Source: CANNBR01 sp964604015
GTDB lineage: Bacteria > Babelota > Babeliae > Babelales > CAIQNR01
DNA length: 10,080 nt
Assembly: GCA_964604015.1 (NCBI GenBank)
Contig: CAZRXF010000002.1
Location: 1 to 10,080 of the forward strand
Direction of reading: 5' to 3'
Part shown: positions 1 to 6,187 of the stretch, piece after piece
How the letters are laid out: every line of letters begins with the position of its first letter
Numbering within the stretch: position 1 is the first letter of the stretch
Translations under genes and position numbers: made by a program
Notes under the pieces: model-generated
Told to the model about the DNA's origin: nothing
What the model saw: only the letters and a program-made list of their open reading frames with translations
Database searches by the model: none

Positions 1-656
1 AAAAAAAACGCCGCAGCCATCTGCACACGTATCTTAAAAAAACAGTCAACGCCTTCTGGAACGTATTTATCGATGGATTTTTTACACTCCTGCCACTCTG
101 TTTGACCATTGGCATCTTTTCGTTTTCGTTCTCACTTTTAAAATCGCTTCTTTCCCCACTCCAAGGATTGGGTATTCCGTATCTGGATGTTATTCCCCAC
201 CATGAGTTCTTAGTTGTCCTTACCATCATCATACTCGCAGGGCTCTTTCTTAAATCGTTTGTTCTGCGTTCCATGCTCGATTTTTTTGAAATACTCTTTT
301 CAAAGATTCCTCTGGTACGCCCGATTTATCTGAGTATCAAACAGCTTGTGGAGGCATTTTCCCCGAGTGATAATCCAACGTTTAAAAAAATCGTGTTGGT
401 CGAGTTTCCACGCAAGGGAATCTACAGCATCGGTTTTTTAACCAGTGAATTTTCATCCCAACTTACCCCTGCCAACAAGCACGAGACGTACTATTCCATT
501 TTTGTACCGATGACCCCCAACCCTACCAATGGTTTTTTCATTGCAATCACTGCCGATGATTTTACCGAAATTGATCTGACCACGCAGGAAGCAATGGCTT
601 TGGTGATGTCCGGTGGCATCATTCAACCAGAGCGTCTTAAGAAAAATGGCAATTAA
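1..656 (+). CDS. DUF502 family integral membrane protein (5' end outside the window)
   Basis: This is a DUF502 membrane protein whose molecular role is not established. The frame is open from base 3, giving 217 visible residues. A TTG at 102 could be taken as a start, but it lies inside the first membrane segment, and the upstream codons encode the basic stretch and hydrophobic run usual for this family (FIDGFFTLLPL). The true start therefore lies before the window. Two membrane segments are visible at about residues 21-50 and 68-86. They are followed by the family signatures IPLVRPIY (102-109), VEFPRKGIYSIGF (from about 133), PMTPNPTNGFF (from about 169) and a late SGG (203-205). The gene is convergent with the coiled-coil cassette and ends in a strong hairpin. 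Family assignment is from remembered motifs and is firm; function is unknown. Confidence 0.93.
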   Translation, partial: KKRRSHLHTYLKKTVNAFWNVFIDGFFTLLPLCLTIGIFSFSFSLLKSLLSPLQGLGIPYLDVIPHHEFLVVLTIIILAGLFLKSFVLRSMLDFFEILFSKIPLVRPIYLSIKQLVEAFSPSDNPTFKKIVLVEFPRKGIYSIGFLTSEFSSQLTPANKHETYYSIFVPMTPNPTNGFFIAITADDFTEIDLTTQEAMALVMSGGIIQPERLKKNGN

Positions 657-686
657 AAAAGGGAACGAATTTCTCCGTTCCCTTTT
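657..686. terminator. Bidirectional rho-independent terminator
   Basis: A perfect 11-bp stem (657-667 with 676-686; AAAAGGGAACG and its complement) encloses an 8-nt loop. A T-rich run follows it on both strands. It begins directly after the DUF502 stop and lies 24 nt from the stop of the convergent 760-aa gene, so it can end transcription from both sides. Confidence 0.9.
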
Positions 687-709
687 GCTTTTTCTCATGG
701 AGAGAAATT

Positions 710-2992
710 TTATGCACGTCGTACCTGTTGTTGTACCTGTTGATGCATCGCTTGAGCGACCTGCACAACTTCTTTTGTTGTCTCAAATACTTCTCTTTCA
801 CTCCTAAGCGCCTCTGCTTCTTGCCTAAGCATTGCAAGCTGGGATTCGTGCCTTCTTTGCGCTGCACCTTGCATCACCACACCAGCTCCCTGAAAAAGTG
901 CTGAAGCAGCAGCAAATGGAAGATCTTGCGGCCCTTGCGCTGTTGCACCACCAAGTACACTCAGAGCGCGCCCTAACAAACTTCTTCCGCTCTGTTGGCT
1001 TGCTTTATCCAATTCCCCCTGCTTGTCACGACCCTGTGACTCAAGTAGACGGATTCGTACATCAATATTATCCAGGATATTTTTTGCTTTCTGGGCAAAC
1101 TGTGGATCTTGGGAGAAAGTACTGATACGTATACGCAGTGTCTCTAGTACGGCCATTTCTCGTCTATTTCTATCAAGAAGATCATTAGCCTCTCTCACTC
1201 GTGCCTGAAGACCTGTATTGTCGGCAGTAAGCCCGTGATACCTTTGTTCTAGATCTCTAATCCTTTCTCTCAATTGCTGTCCTTGCTCTGTCAGTCTACG
1301 TTGGGCAACTGCAAGCTCTCCAGCAATTCGATCTTTTTCCTCTTGAATGCTATCAACGAGCGAAGTAGATGTAGCAGCCTGTTCACTTAGTTGCCTTCTT
1401 AGCTGAGTAATATCTCCAAGATACACTTCATTTGCTTGCCGTTCCCTTGTAAAAGCATCAGAATGTTTTTTAGCTTGTGCTTTTTCTTGTTGCGCCTCTA
1501 ACCGAAGAGCTCTTGCAGAAACTTCAGCTCGCTGAGTCGCATCTTGAGCTACTCTTAACTCGGTTTGTATCGTCGCGATTCTTGCTTGAAGTCCGGCAAT
1601 TTCAGTTTGCAGTTTTGCATTATCCCCACCAGTTGAATTCAAAGCAGCTATCGCACGCTTGTTTTCTCCATCGGTGACGTTTAATCTTTGTATCTCAAGC
1701 TTTGCTGCCGCAAGAGAACGCTCAGATTGTGCAAAAGATGCTTGTAAATCTGCTTTTGCTGAAGTGCTTTCAGTTAGCTCTCTTTTAATTCTATCTCTTT
1801 CTGCAGTTACTGTTGCTAATTCTTTCTCTAAAGCCGCAACTCTTCGAGAAGTTTCATCAGCAGAGACAGTAAGCGCTCTCATTACCTCTTCAATCCGAGC
1901 TTTTTCAGTTTTCATATCCTGAATGACACGCAACTGAGCGGCAACACTTGCTTGCGCCTGAGCAATGTAAGTTGCCTTTTCTGAGGCACTTGCACGTTTT
2001 ATTTCTTCAATTTGAGCAGTCAGTACACGTTTTTCAGATTCGAGTTTGCTATTCAGACCAGTTGTGCCTGCCATCTGTTGCAGCAATGTTTGATTCAAAT
2101 CACGCGTTGATTGTTGCTCCCTTTGAGCAGCTTCCAATTTTCCGTGAAGTCCAGCAATGGTTCCTTGTAGATCCGCTATTTTTGCCTCTAAAGCTTGCGT
2201 AGCAGCATGTGAAGCTTGAGCAGCAAGCGCTCCTCCCAATTCATCCCCCAACGATCCAGCGGCTACTACTGAATCGTGCAAGCTACTACTGCGCGTAGGT
2301 GAAGCTACAGCAAAATCTTGAAGATCCTTTTGCAATCTTTCAATTTGTTCATCCTTGTGCTTATTTGCGGCAACAAGTTCATCAACCTGTTGTTGAAGGC
2401 CGTCAGTCTTTGCAATAGCTGCCAAGCTTTCATGAAGCACTGCTTCCAGTTCTTGTACTCTTTTAGCAAGACGTTCTCTTTCCTTGTTTCCTTGTTCTGA
2501 TTGATCCTTAAACACTTGTAGTTCTTGAATTGTTTGCATGTGTTCTTGTACCAATCCAGCCTGCTTTACAAGTTCATCTTTCTGCTTTGCAACTTCAGCC
2601 GTCAACCGTACTATTTCCGTAGTATTTTGCTGAATTGCATCTTCCAAAGCTCGACTAGAAGCAGTAAGACTTTCTTTTTCTCTTCCCATTTGAGAAACAC
2701 TAGATGCGAGTTTTTTATTTTCTTCCTGTGCTGCTTCCAAAAGCCCTTCTGAGCAAACAATCTGTTCCTCATAATTACTACGCATACTTCTTAAATCATT
2801 TTCCATATGAACCAATTTAGTTTCTGCTACAGTGCGCGCTTCTTCAGCTTCATTCACTCGTGCTGCAAGTTGCTCAAGGAACATAGCCATATCAGGTGCC
2901 ACTTGCCCATCTGAGACCGATCCTGTAGCAAACTCTGCAGCATAAACTGCTGGCACACTCAAAAGTAAAAAAAATGCTAATTTCTTTTTCAT
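710..2992 (-). CDS. Secreted long coiled-coil protein (760 aa), function unknown
   Basis: I do not recognise a named family. The chosen ATG at 2992 starts a clear signal peptide (MKKKLAFFLLLSVPAVYA, cleavage likely after residue 18) and has GGAGG 9 nt upstream. An in-frame ATG at 3031 would add 13 polar residues before the signal peptide and is less likely. Residues about 35-225 and 265-665 are almost continuous heptad-like coiled coil rich in E, Q, K, R, A and L. They are split by a Ser/Gly-rich break (about 229-257) carrying SLGDELGGAL. Near the C-terminus a Gly/Ala-rich hydrophobic segment (about 690-711, LPFAAASALFQGAGVVMQG) is followed by a short basic coil ending QQQVRRA. No Walker A motif is visible, so this is not an SMC or Rad50 ATPase. 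It is the last gene of the cassette. Likely periplasmic, surface-located or secreted; a structural or host-interaction role is inference. Confidence 0.85.
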   Translation of the reverse strand: MKKKLAFFLLLSVPAVYAAEFATGSVSDGQVAPDMAMFLEQLAARVNEAEEARTVAETKLVHMENDLRSMRSNYEEQIVCSEGLLEAAQEENKKLASSVSQMGREKESLTASSRALEDAIQQNTTEIVRLTAEVAKQKDELVKQAGLVQEHMQTIQELQVFKDQSEQGNKERERLAKRVQELEAVLHESLAAIAKTDGLQQQVDELVAANKHKDEQIERLQKDLQDFAVASPTRSSSLHDSVVAAGSLGDELGGALAAQASHAATQALEAKIADLQGTIAGLHGKLEAAQREQQSTRDLNQTLLQQMAGTTGLNSKLESEKRVLTAQIEEIKRASASEKATYIAQAQASVAAQLRVIQDMKTEKARIEEVMRALTVSADETSRRVAALEKELATVTAERDRIKRELTESTSAKADLQASFAQSERSLAAAKLEIQRLNVTDGENKRAIAALNSTGGDNAKLQTEIAGLQARIATIQTELRVAQDATQRAEVSARALRLEAQQEKAQAKKHSDAFTRERQANEVYLGDITQLRRQLSEQAATSTSLVDSIQEEKDRIAGELAVAQRRLTEQGQQLRERIRDLEQRYHGLTADNTGLQARVREANDLLDRNRREMAVLETLRIRISTFSQDPQFAQKAKNILDNIDVRIRLLESQGRDKQGELDKASQQSGRSLLGRALSVLGGATAQGPQDLPFAAASALFQGAGVVMQGAAQRRHESQLAMLRQEAEALRSEREVFETTKEVVQVAQAMHQQVQQQVRRA

Positions 2993-3068
2993 GTTTGTTA
3001 TCCTCCATTTTCCTGTCGTTTTCTGACTCATGCTTCATTCTACTTACGCACTGATTTCATTTTCGTTT

Positions 3069-3992
3069 TTACTTCAACTTCAAAAGCTCTTTAGCCTTAG
3101 CAACCATTTCTGACTGCCCCTCAAGTGCTGACTTTGTTGCTTGTCTCTCTACAATTTTTTCTTGCAATGCAGCGATTTCCAACCGTAATTTTGTCTGATC
3201 TTGTTCTTTTTGAGATCGAGCACGATGCGCTTGTACTCCTTGGACAACAGCTACCGCAGTAGCCGTAACAGCAAGCGGCAGCGCTCCTCCCATTTCATCA
3301 ACAAAACCAGTAACCAAACGTGACGGCAGAGCAGACCAACCAGATCCTGAGGCTAGTTGTTCTAATGCTTGAAGTTGACATTCTTTTTCTTTTTTTTGTC
3401 CTTCAAGTTGAGTAATTGCTTCCCCAACAATTTGTATCTTTCCAGCAAGCTCTGAATCATCCGCAGGGACTAATTGCTGGAGACCTTGGCGCAAACTTTC
3501 TTCTGCCGCTTTCTTTGCCTCATGTGCTGCCTTTAGTTTCCGACACATTTCCTGTAGCGCAAGAATTCTTTCGGAAAGTCCTTGCATCCTGCCAAGCTGC
3601 CCATCGAGACCTGTATGTTTTTGCTGAAGTTGGACTAAAGCTTGATGCATTGCCTTATAGCCATCCTGCATTGCAATAACTTCCGCATCCGCTGCGTTAA
3701 GAACGGTCTCATGACTCAAGGAATTATCAAGGTATTGCTCCATCAACTCACCTTTTTCAGATTCAAGTTGAGCATGAGCATCACCGAGCTCACGTAATTT
3801 GACAGAAAGATCGTGCACTTGGCTTTCTAGCCTTGTATTTTTTTCCTGCTCAAGTTGATAAAGCTGTCTAAGTCCATCCCCAGAGTTACCGATGGAAGCT
3901 ACGGACGAAGTAGATGGCACCTCTGCTGCATGCACTACCGGCATGCTCACAAGAATTGAAACTGCTAAGAGAAATAGTTGTTTACTTTTCAT
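3069..3992 (-). CDS. Secreted coiled-coil protein (307 aa), function unknown
   Basis: Tandem ATG codons lie at 3995 and 3992. The second is preferred because it sits 7 nt after AAGGAAGG; the first would only add one Met. The longer in-frame start at 4046 lies inside the preceding gene and puts polar residues before the signal peptide. The signal peptide is MKSKQLFLLAVSILVSMPVVHA (cleavage near residue 22) and resembles that of the 760-aa neighbour (PVVHAAE against PAVYAAE). Coiled coil spans about 40-215. Then come GFVDEMGGAL (229-238), an alanine/valine-rich hydrophobic segment (about 236-255, LPLAVTATAVAVVQG) and a basic coil to the end (LLKLK). The order of motif, hydrophobic segment and terminal coil matches the downstream protein, suggesting common ancestry. 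The Shine-Dalgarno overlaps the upstream stop codon, so translation is probably coupled. Family unknown. Confidence 0.83.
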   Translation of the reverse strand: MKSKQLFLLAVSILVSMPVVHAAEVPSTSSVASIGNSGDGLRQLYQLEQEKNTRLESQVHDLSVKLRELGDAHAQLESEKGELMEQYLDNSLSHETVLNAADAEVIAMQDGYKAMHQALVQLQQKHTGLDGQLGRMQGLSERILALQEMCRKLKAAHEAKKAAEESLRQGLQQLVPADDSELAGKIQIVGEAITQLEGQKKEKECQLQALEQLASGSGWSALPSRLVTGFVDEMGGALPLAVTATAVAVVQGVQAHRARSQKEQDQTKLRLEIAALQEKIVERQATKSALEGQSEMVAKAKELLKLK

Positions 3993-4005
3993 CATTCCCC
4001 CTTCC

Positions 4006-5028
4006 TTACCGGCGCAATAATGTCTGTAAGTTCCGAAGCACTGCAAGAACTCGTGTTTTTAGTGGTGAAGAATCAGGTAACCTACCAGCAGCGCTCATCA
4101 TCTGCGCTAATTCAGCTGATTCTTGTGCAGGGACATCACCTTCCAACAAATATGCAAATCCATGCTCTTCTTCTACACGCTTAAATGTTTCTAACTCGCT
4201 AGCTCTTTGCTCGCTCTGCTGAAGTTGTTCTTGCAATGTCACAATTTCCGCATTCTTTACAGCTAATTGCTCGGTAGCACGCTCAAGTGATGCGGTTGCT
4301 GTATTTTTCTGAACCTCAAGCTGCCCTAGTTCTTTCTGAATTCTTTCTACTCGAACCTTTTCCTGAGCTCTTTCTTGCTCCATTTCCCGTACAATATCAC
4401 TAAAATTTTGTGCAGGTTTAAGTGCCGTTGCAGAAACAACCCCTACAGCACGCGACCTAATGTAGGAAGGTTGTTGAGCAACAGAAAGTGAACCGGTCAA
4501 TTCGGCAATCCTAGCCGCACTGCTTTCTTGCTCTCGTCTAAGCTCATCACGTTGTATTTCCAGTTGCCTGCGTAATTCGGTTGCAGTTTTCAATTGCGCT
4601 TGGTTGCTCTCCATTTGTGCAGCCAACTGTGCTAATTGTTCTTGAGCTTTTCCTTTTTCTTTCCGTTCTTGATCCAATAATTTTTTACGTTGTTCAGCAA
4701 GATCTTCGGCTGCTTTAAGCGCCTGTTCTAAATCAGCCGCTTCATCTAAAAGCCTAGTTTGCTGCTGCATTAATTGATCTCTATCTTGAGCAACTTGGCT
4801 AATCCTTCCTTCTGCATCAGCAGCTCTTTTTTCAGCCTCAATTGCTCGTTGCACTGCTTCTTCAAGCTGCGCTCGAGCTTGATTCACTTGCTCAGCAAAG
4901 CCAGCAATCTGAACAGCTAGCGCTGGATCAACCCCAAACAAAAGAGGAACCGGAGACGACGCCTGGGCGCCTTGGAGTAAACTCCCGCCAATTCCCAACA
5001 AAAAACCAAATAGAATTTTAAGCTTCAT
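4006..5028 (-). CDS. Secreted coiled-coil protein (340 aa), function unknown
   Basis: No named family recognised. The ATG at 5028 is chosen: GAGGG lies 8 nt upstream and the protein then opens with a classic signal peptide (MKLKILFGFLLGIGGSLLQGAQA, AxA cleavage after residue 23). An upstream in-frame ATG at 5043 would add only MRVCH. Residues about 40-185 form a first coiled coil rich in A, E, Q and R. A short linker (about 186-205, PSYIRSRAVGVVSATALKP) breaks it, and a second coil runs about 208-288. The C-terminal ~50 residues (FAYLLEGDVPAQESAELAQ onward) are not coiled and end in a basic helix (VLRNLQTLLRR). It lacks the hydrophobic segment found in the two downstream proteins. It is probably first in a three-gene operon after an AT-rich leader. 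Likely exported; role unknown. Confidence 0.82.
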   Translation of the reverse strand: MKLKILFGFLLGIGGSLLQGAQASSPVPLLFGVDPALAVQIAGFAEQVNQARAQLEEAVQRAIEAEKRAADAEGRISQVAQDRDQLMQQQTRLLDEAADLEQALKAAEDLAEQRKKLLDQERKEKGKAQEQLAQLAAQMESNQAQLKTATELRRQLEIQRDELRREQESSAARIAELTGSLSVAQQPSYIRSRAVGVVSATALKPAQNFSDIVREMEQERAQEKVRVERIQKELGQLEVQKNTATASLERATEQLAVKNAEIVTLQEQLQQSEQRASELETFKRVEEEHGFAYLLEGDVPAQESAELAQMMSAAGRLPDSSPLKTRVLAVLRNLQTLLRR

Positions 5029-5098
5029 GTGACAAACCCTCATTTTTATATGATTTTAAATTTGTATTTTACTAATAGTAACAAATATTAAAAAAAGT
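5029..5098 (-). promoter_or_regulatory. AT-rich probable promoter region of the coiled-coil operon, with a 13-bp dyad
   Basis: This strongly AT-rich leader lies between the terminator of the 197-aa gene and the 340-aa gene. On the minus strand it holds several -10-like strings (TAAAAT, TATAAA) and a TTGTTA, but no pair with good spacing, so no single promoter can be fixed. A perfect dyad TTACTAATAGTAA lies at 5069-5081 and could be an operator or chance AT symmetry. Confidence 0.3.
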
Positions 5099-5115
5099 AA
5101 AAGAGGCCCTCTTTT
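5099..5115 (-). terminator. Probable rho-independent terminator after the 197-aa gene
   Basis: A 7-bp stem (5099-5105 with 5109-5115) closes a 3-nt GCC loop. On the minus strand it is followed by TTTTACTTTTTTT (partly overlapping the stem). It sits 32 nt past the stop at 5147, separating that gene from the three-gene coiled-coil operon. Confidence 0.6.
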
Positions 5116-5146
5116 GAGAAAATAAGCTCAAATGTTTAAAATAGGC

Positions 5147-5740
5147 TTATACAGCGGTCAGCGGCCCTACCGCTCTCCTAGAGGCTGCAGTTACGGGGAT
5201 CGCTCGTTGGACCTGACCCATCTCGCTCTCTGATCTACGCCTTGCAGCAGCCAACTCACTTCTATCAGCGCAACGCGAAGTCTCCAAAATTCGAGCAGCC
5301 ATACAAGCTATCTTAGAATCATTCTCTCGAGATAGAGGCTGACTCTCCTGCCAACGCCCCTGCCATTCATCACGAAGCCGTCGTATGCGAAAGCTACGCA
5401 CAGAACGTAGGGTTATGGGCCCCCTTGCTTCTTTTTCAAACCCTCGAATTGTTGCTCGAAGTTGTTCAATCTGACTAGCAATACTTTTCCCATCACCGTC
5501 ATTTTGACTTCTCCTCGTAGAATCAACTGCTCGCTCAAGTTCCGTAACAACACGCGCATCTTTTTCCTGTTGCTTAAGAACCGCTAATTTCAAGTACAAT
5601 CCATCAAAATCACTGAGCGGTGCAAAATCCGTGGGAGCAGTTTGTCCATTACACAAACGAAGAAGTGGTTGATGATCGGCTGCACAACAATGTGTCACCA
5701 CAAGGCAAAAAAGCGTAATCAAGACTTTTTTAAAACTCAT
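5147..5740 (-). CDS. Exported arginine-rich protein (197 aa), function unknown
   Basis: I do not recognise this protein. It opens with a signal peptide-like segment (MSFKKVLITLFCLVVTHCCA, cleavage probably after residue 20). Two cysteines end that segment, but the preceding VVTHC does not match a standard lipobox, so a lipoprotein is possible but not favoured. A moderate coiled coil lies at about 45-105. It is followed by a strongly basic stretch (about 112-130, SFRIRRLRDEWQGRW) and a second helical Arg/Ala/Glu-rich part (140-180). Other cysteines are at 30, 146 and 157. The ribosome binding site is weak: no clear GGAGG precedes the ATG at 5740. The gene lies just upstream of the three-gene cassette but is separated from it by a terminator. 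Shared export and coiled-coil character suggest a related role. Confidence 0.7.
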   Translation of the reverse strand: MSFKKVLITLFCLVVTHCCAADHQPLLRLCNGQTAPTDFAPLSDFDGLYLKLAVLKQQEKDARVVTELERAVDSTRRSQNDGDGKSIASQIEQLRATIRGFEKEARGPITLRSVRSFRIRRLRDEWQGRWQESQPLSRENDSKIACMAARILETSRCADRSELAAARRRSESEMGQVQRAIPVTAASRRAVGPLTAV

Positions 5741-5825
5741 ACCATTACTTTCATTCTGTAGTGTTCTTCTAAGATTTTATCGCATTACTGTACTCCGTCG
5801 TAGTTTCTCATAAAAAAGGTGTCTT

Positions 5826-5867
5826 ATGAAAAGAATTCTTTCACGAGAGGGAATTACTCTGAACTAA
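5826..5867 (+). CDS. Possible 13-codon leader micro-ORF
   Basis: ATG to TAA encodes MKRILSREGITLN. An AAAAAAGGTG purine-rich stretch precedes the ATG by a few bases and could act as a ribosome binding site. There is no run of a single amino-acid codon as in classical attenuator leaders, and no clear competing hairpins were found, so this may be chance. Confidence 0.15.
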   Translation: MKRILSREGITLN

Positions 5868-5937
5868 CTCTATTCAGGAAAATCTGCAGACTAGACCCTA
5901 TTTGATCTCAGGGGATATTCTGTTTTGGAAGTTAAAC

Positions 5938-5952
5938 CCTTTTTTAAAAAGG
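5938..5952 (+). promoter_or_regulatory. T/A palindrome overlapping the ribosome binding site of the small peptide gene
   Basis: The bases CCTTTTTTAAAAAGG form a 7-bp inverted repeat around one central T. The right arm supplies AAGG of the AAGGAG Shine-Dalgarno that lies 9 nt before the ATG at 5964. If it folds in mRNA (as a shorter stem with a wider loop), it would hide the ribosome binding site. Confidence 0.4.
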
Positions 5953-5963
5953 AGACAACCTTG

Positions 5964-6122
5964 ATGCGGCTACTTATTTCTCTATTACTTGCAAACTCAC
6001 AAGTATCGTCAGGCACAGTAATTGCGAATAAACCTGCCCATTTGCAACTTCCAGATGAACCTATCGAAGAAGCTGTATCTCACAATCCTGGCAATGAACT
6101 TGCGTTACCTCAACAACAATAA
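5964..6122 (+). CDS. Small probable exported peptide (52 aa), function unknown
   Basis: No family recognised. The ATG at 5964 has an excellent AAAAAGGAG 9 nt upstream; a TTG at 5961 just before it is an alternative start, and a more distant TTG at 5925 would place the Shine-Dalgarno inside the gene. The protein opens MRLLISLLLANSQVSSG, a short signal peptide-like or membrane segment. A polar, Pro/Glu/Asn-containing tail follows and ends ELALPQQQ. It is the only plus-strand gene between two minus-strand blocks and converges on the holA-like gene. No T-rich terminator follows on the plus strand, so its transcript may run antisense into that gene. The start context supports a real gene; the short length keeps confidence moderate. 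Confidence 0.5.
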   Translation: MRLLISLLLANSQVSSGTVIANKPAHLQLPDEPIEEAVSHNPGNELALPQQQ

Positions 6123-6138
6123 CCCCTAAAACATTAAA

Positions 6139-6161
6139 AGAGCCCTCGTGATGAGAGCTCT
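6139..6161 (-). terminator. Probable terminator of the pnp-rph-holA operon
   Basis: The stem AGAGC/GCTCT (6139-6143 with 6157-6161) is extended by CTC/GAG across one C-A mismatch, around a GTGAT loop. On the minus strand TTTTAATGTTTT follows, a modest T tract. It starts 27 nt past the stop at 6188. On the plus strand it is followed by A residues, so it should not work well for the small peptide gene. Confidence 0.55.
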
Positions 6162-6187
6162 AAAAAAGTTGTCACATATTGAAAAAA

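Larger units (their letters stand above)
5741..5963. promoter_or_regulatory. Divergent intergenic region with weak promoter candidates
   Basis: This 223-bp gap separates the minus-strand 197-aa gene from the plus-strand small peptide gene, so promoters should face both ways. Minus strand: TAAAAT (5774-5779) as -10 with a poor -35, TACGAC (5797-5802), at 17-bp spacing. Plus strand: TAGACC (5892-5897) and TATTCT (5916-5921) at 18-bp spacing, each matching 4 of 6 consensus bases. All are weak matches judged by eye. A 13-codon micro-ORF lies at 5826-5867. Confidence 0.28.

Noticed and set aside
102..656. TTG at 102 as the start of the DUF502 gene
   Set aside because: The frame stays open to the window edge, and the upstream codons encode the basic and hydrophobic N-terminal part expected for the family, so 102 is inside the gene.
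710..2992. SMC, Rad50 or myosin-like ATPase
   Set aside because: The resemblance is only coiled-coil composition. No Walker A or ABC signature is visible, and the protein has a signal peptide.
3032..3068. Separate promoter or terminator between the 307-aa and 760-aa genes
   Set aside because: No stable hairpin with a T run and no convincing -35/-10 pair was seen; read-through is simpler.
3914..4222. 102-codon plus-strand frame across the junction of two coiled-coil genes
   Set aside because: It is antisense to two genes with clear signal peptides and ribosome binding sites; its Cys/Ser-rich composition is that of a shadow frame.
5859..5877. Hairpin CTGAA/TTCAG in the divergent intergenic region
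   Set aside because: A 5-bp stem with a 9-nt loop and no T tract is too weak to call a terminator or riboswitch element.
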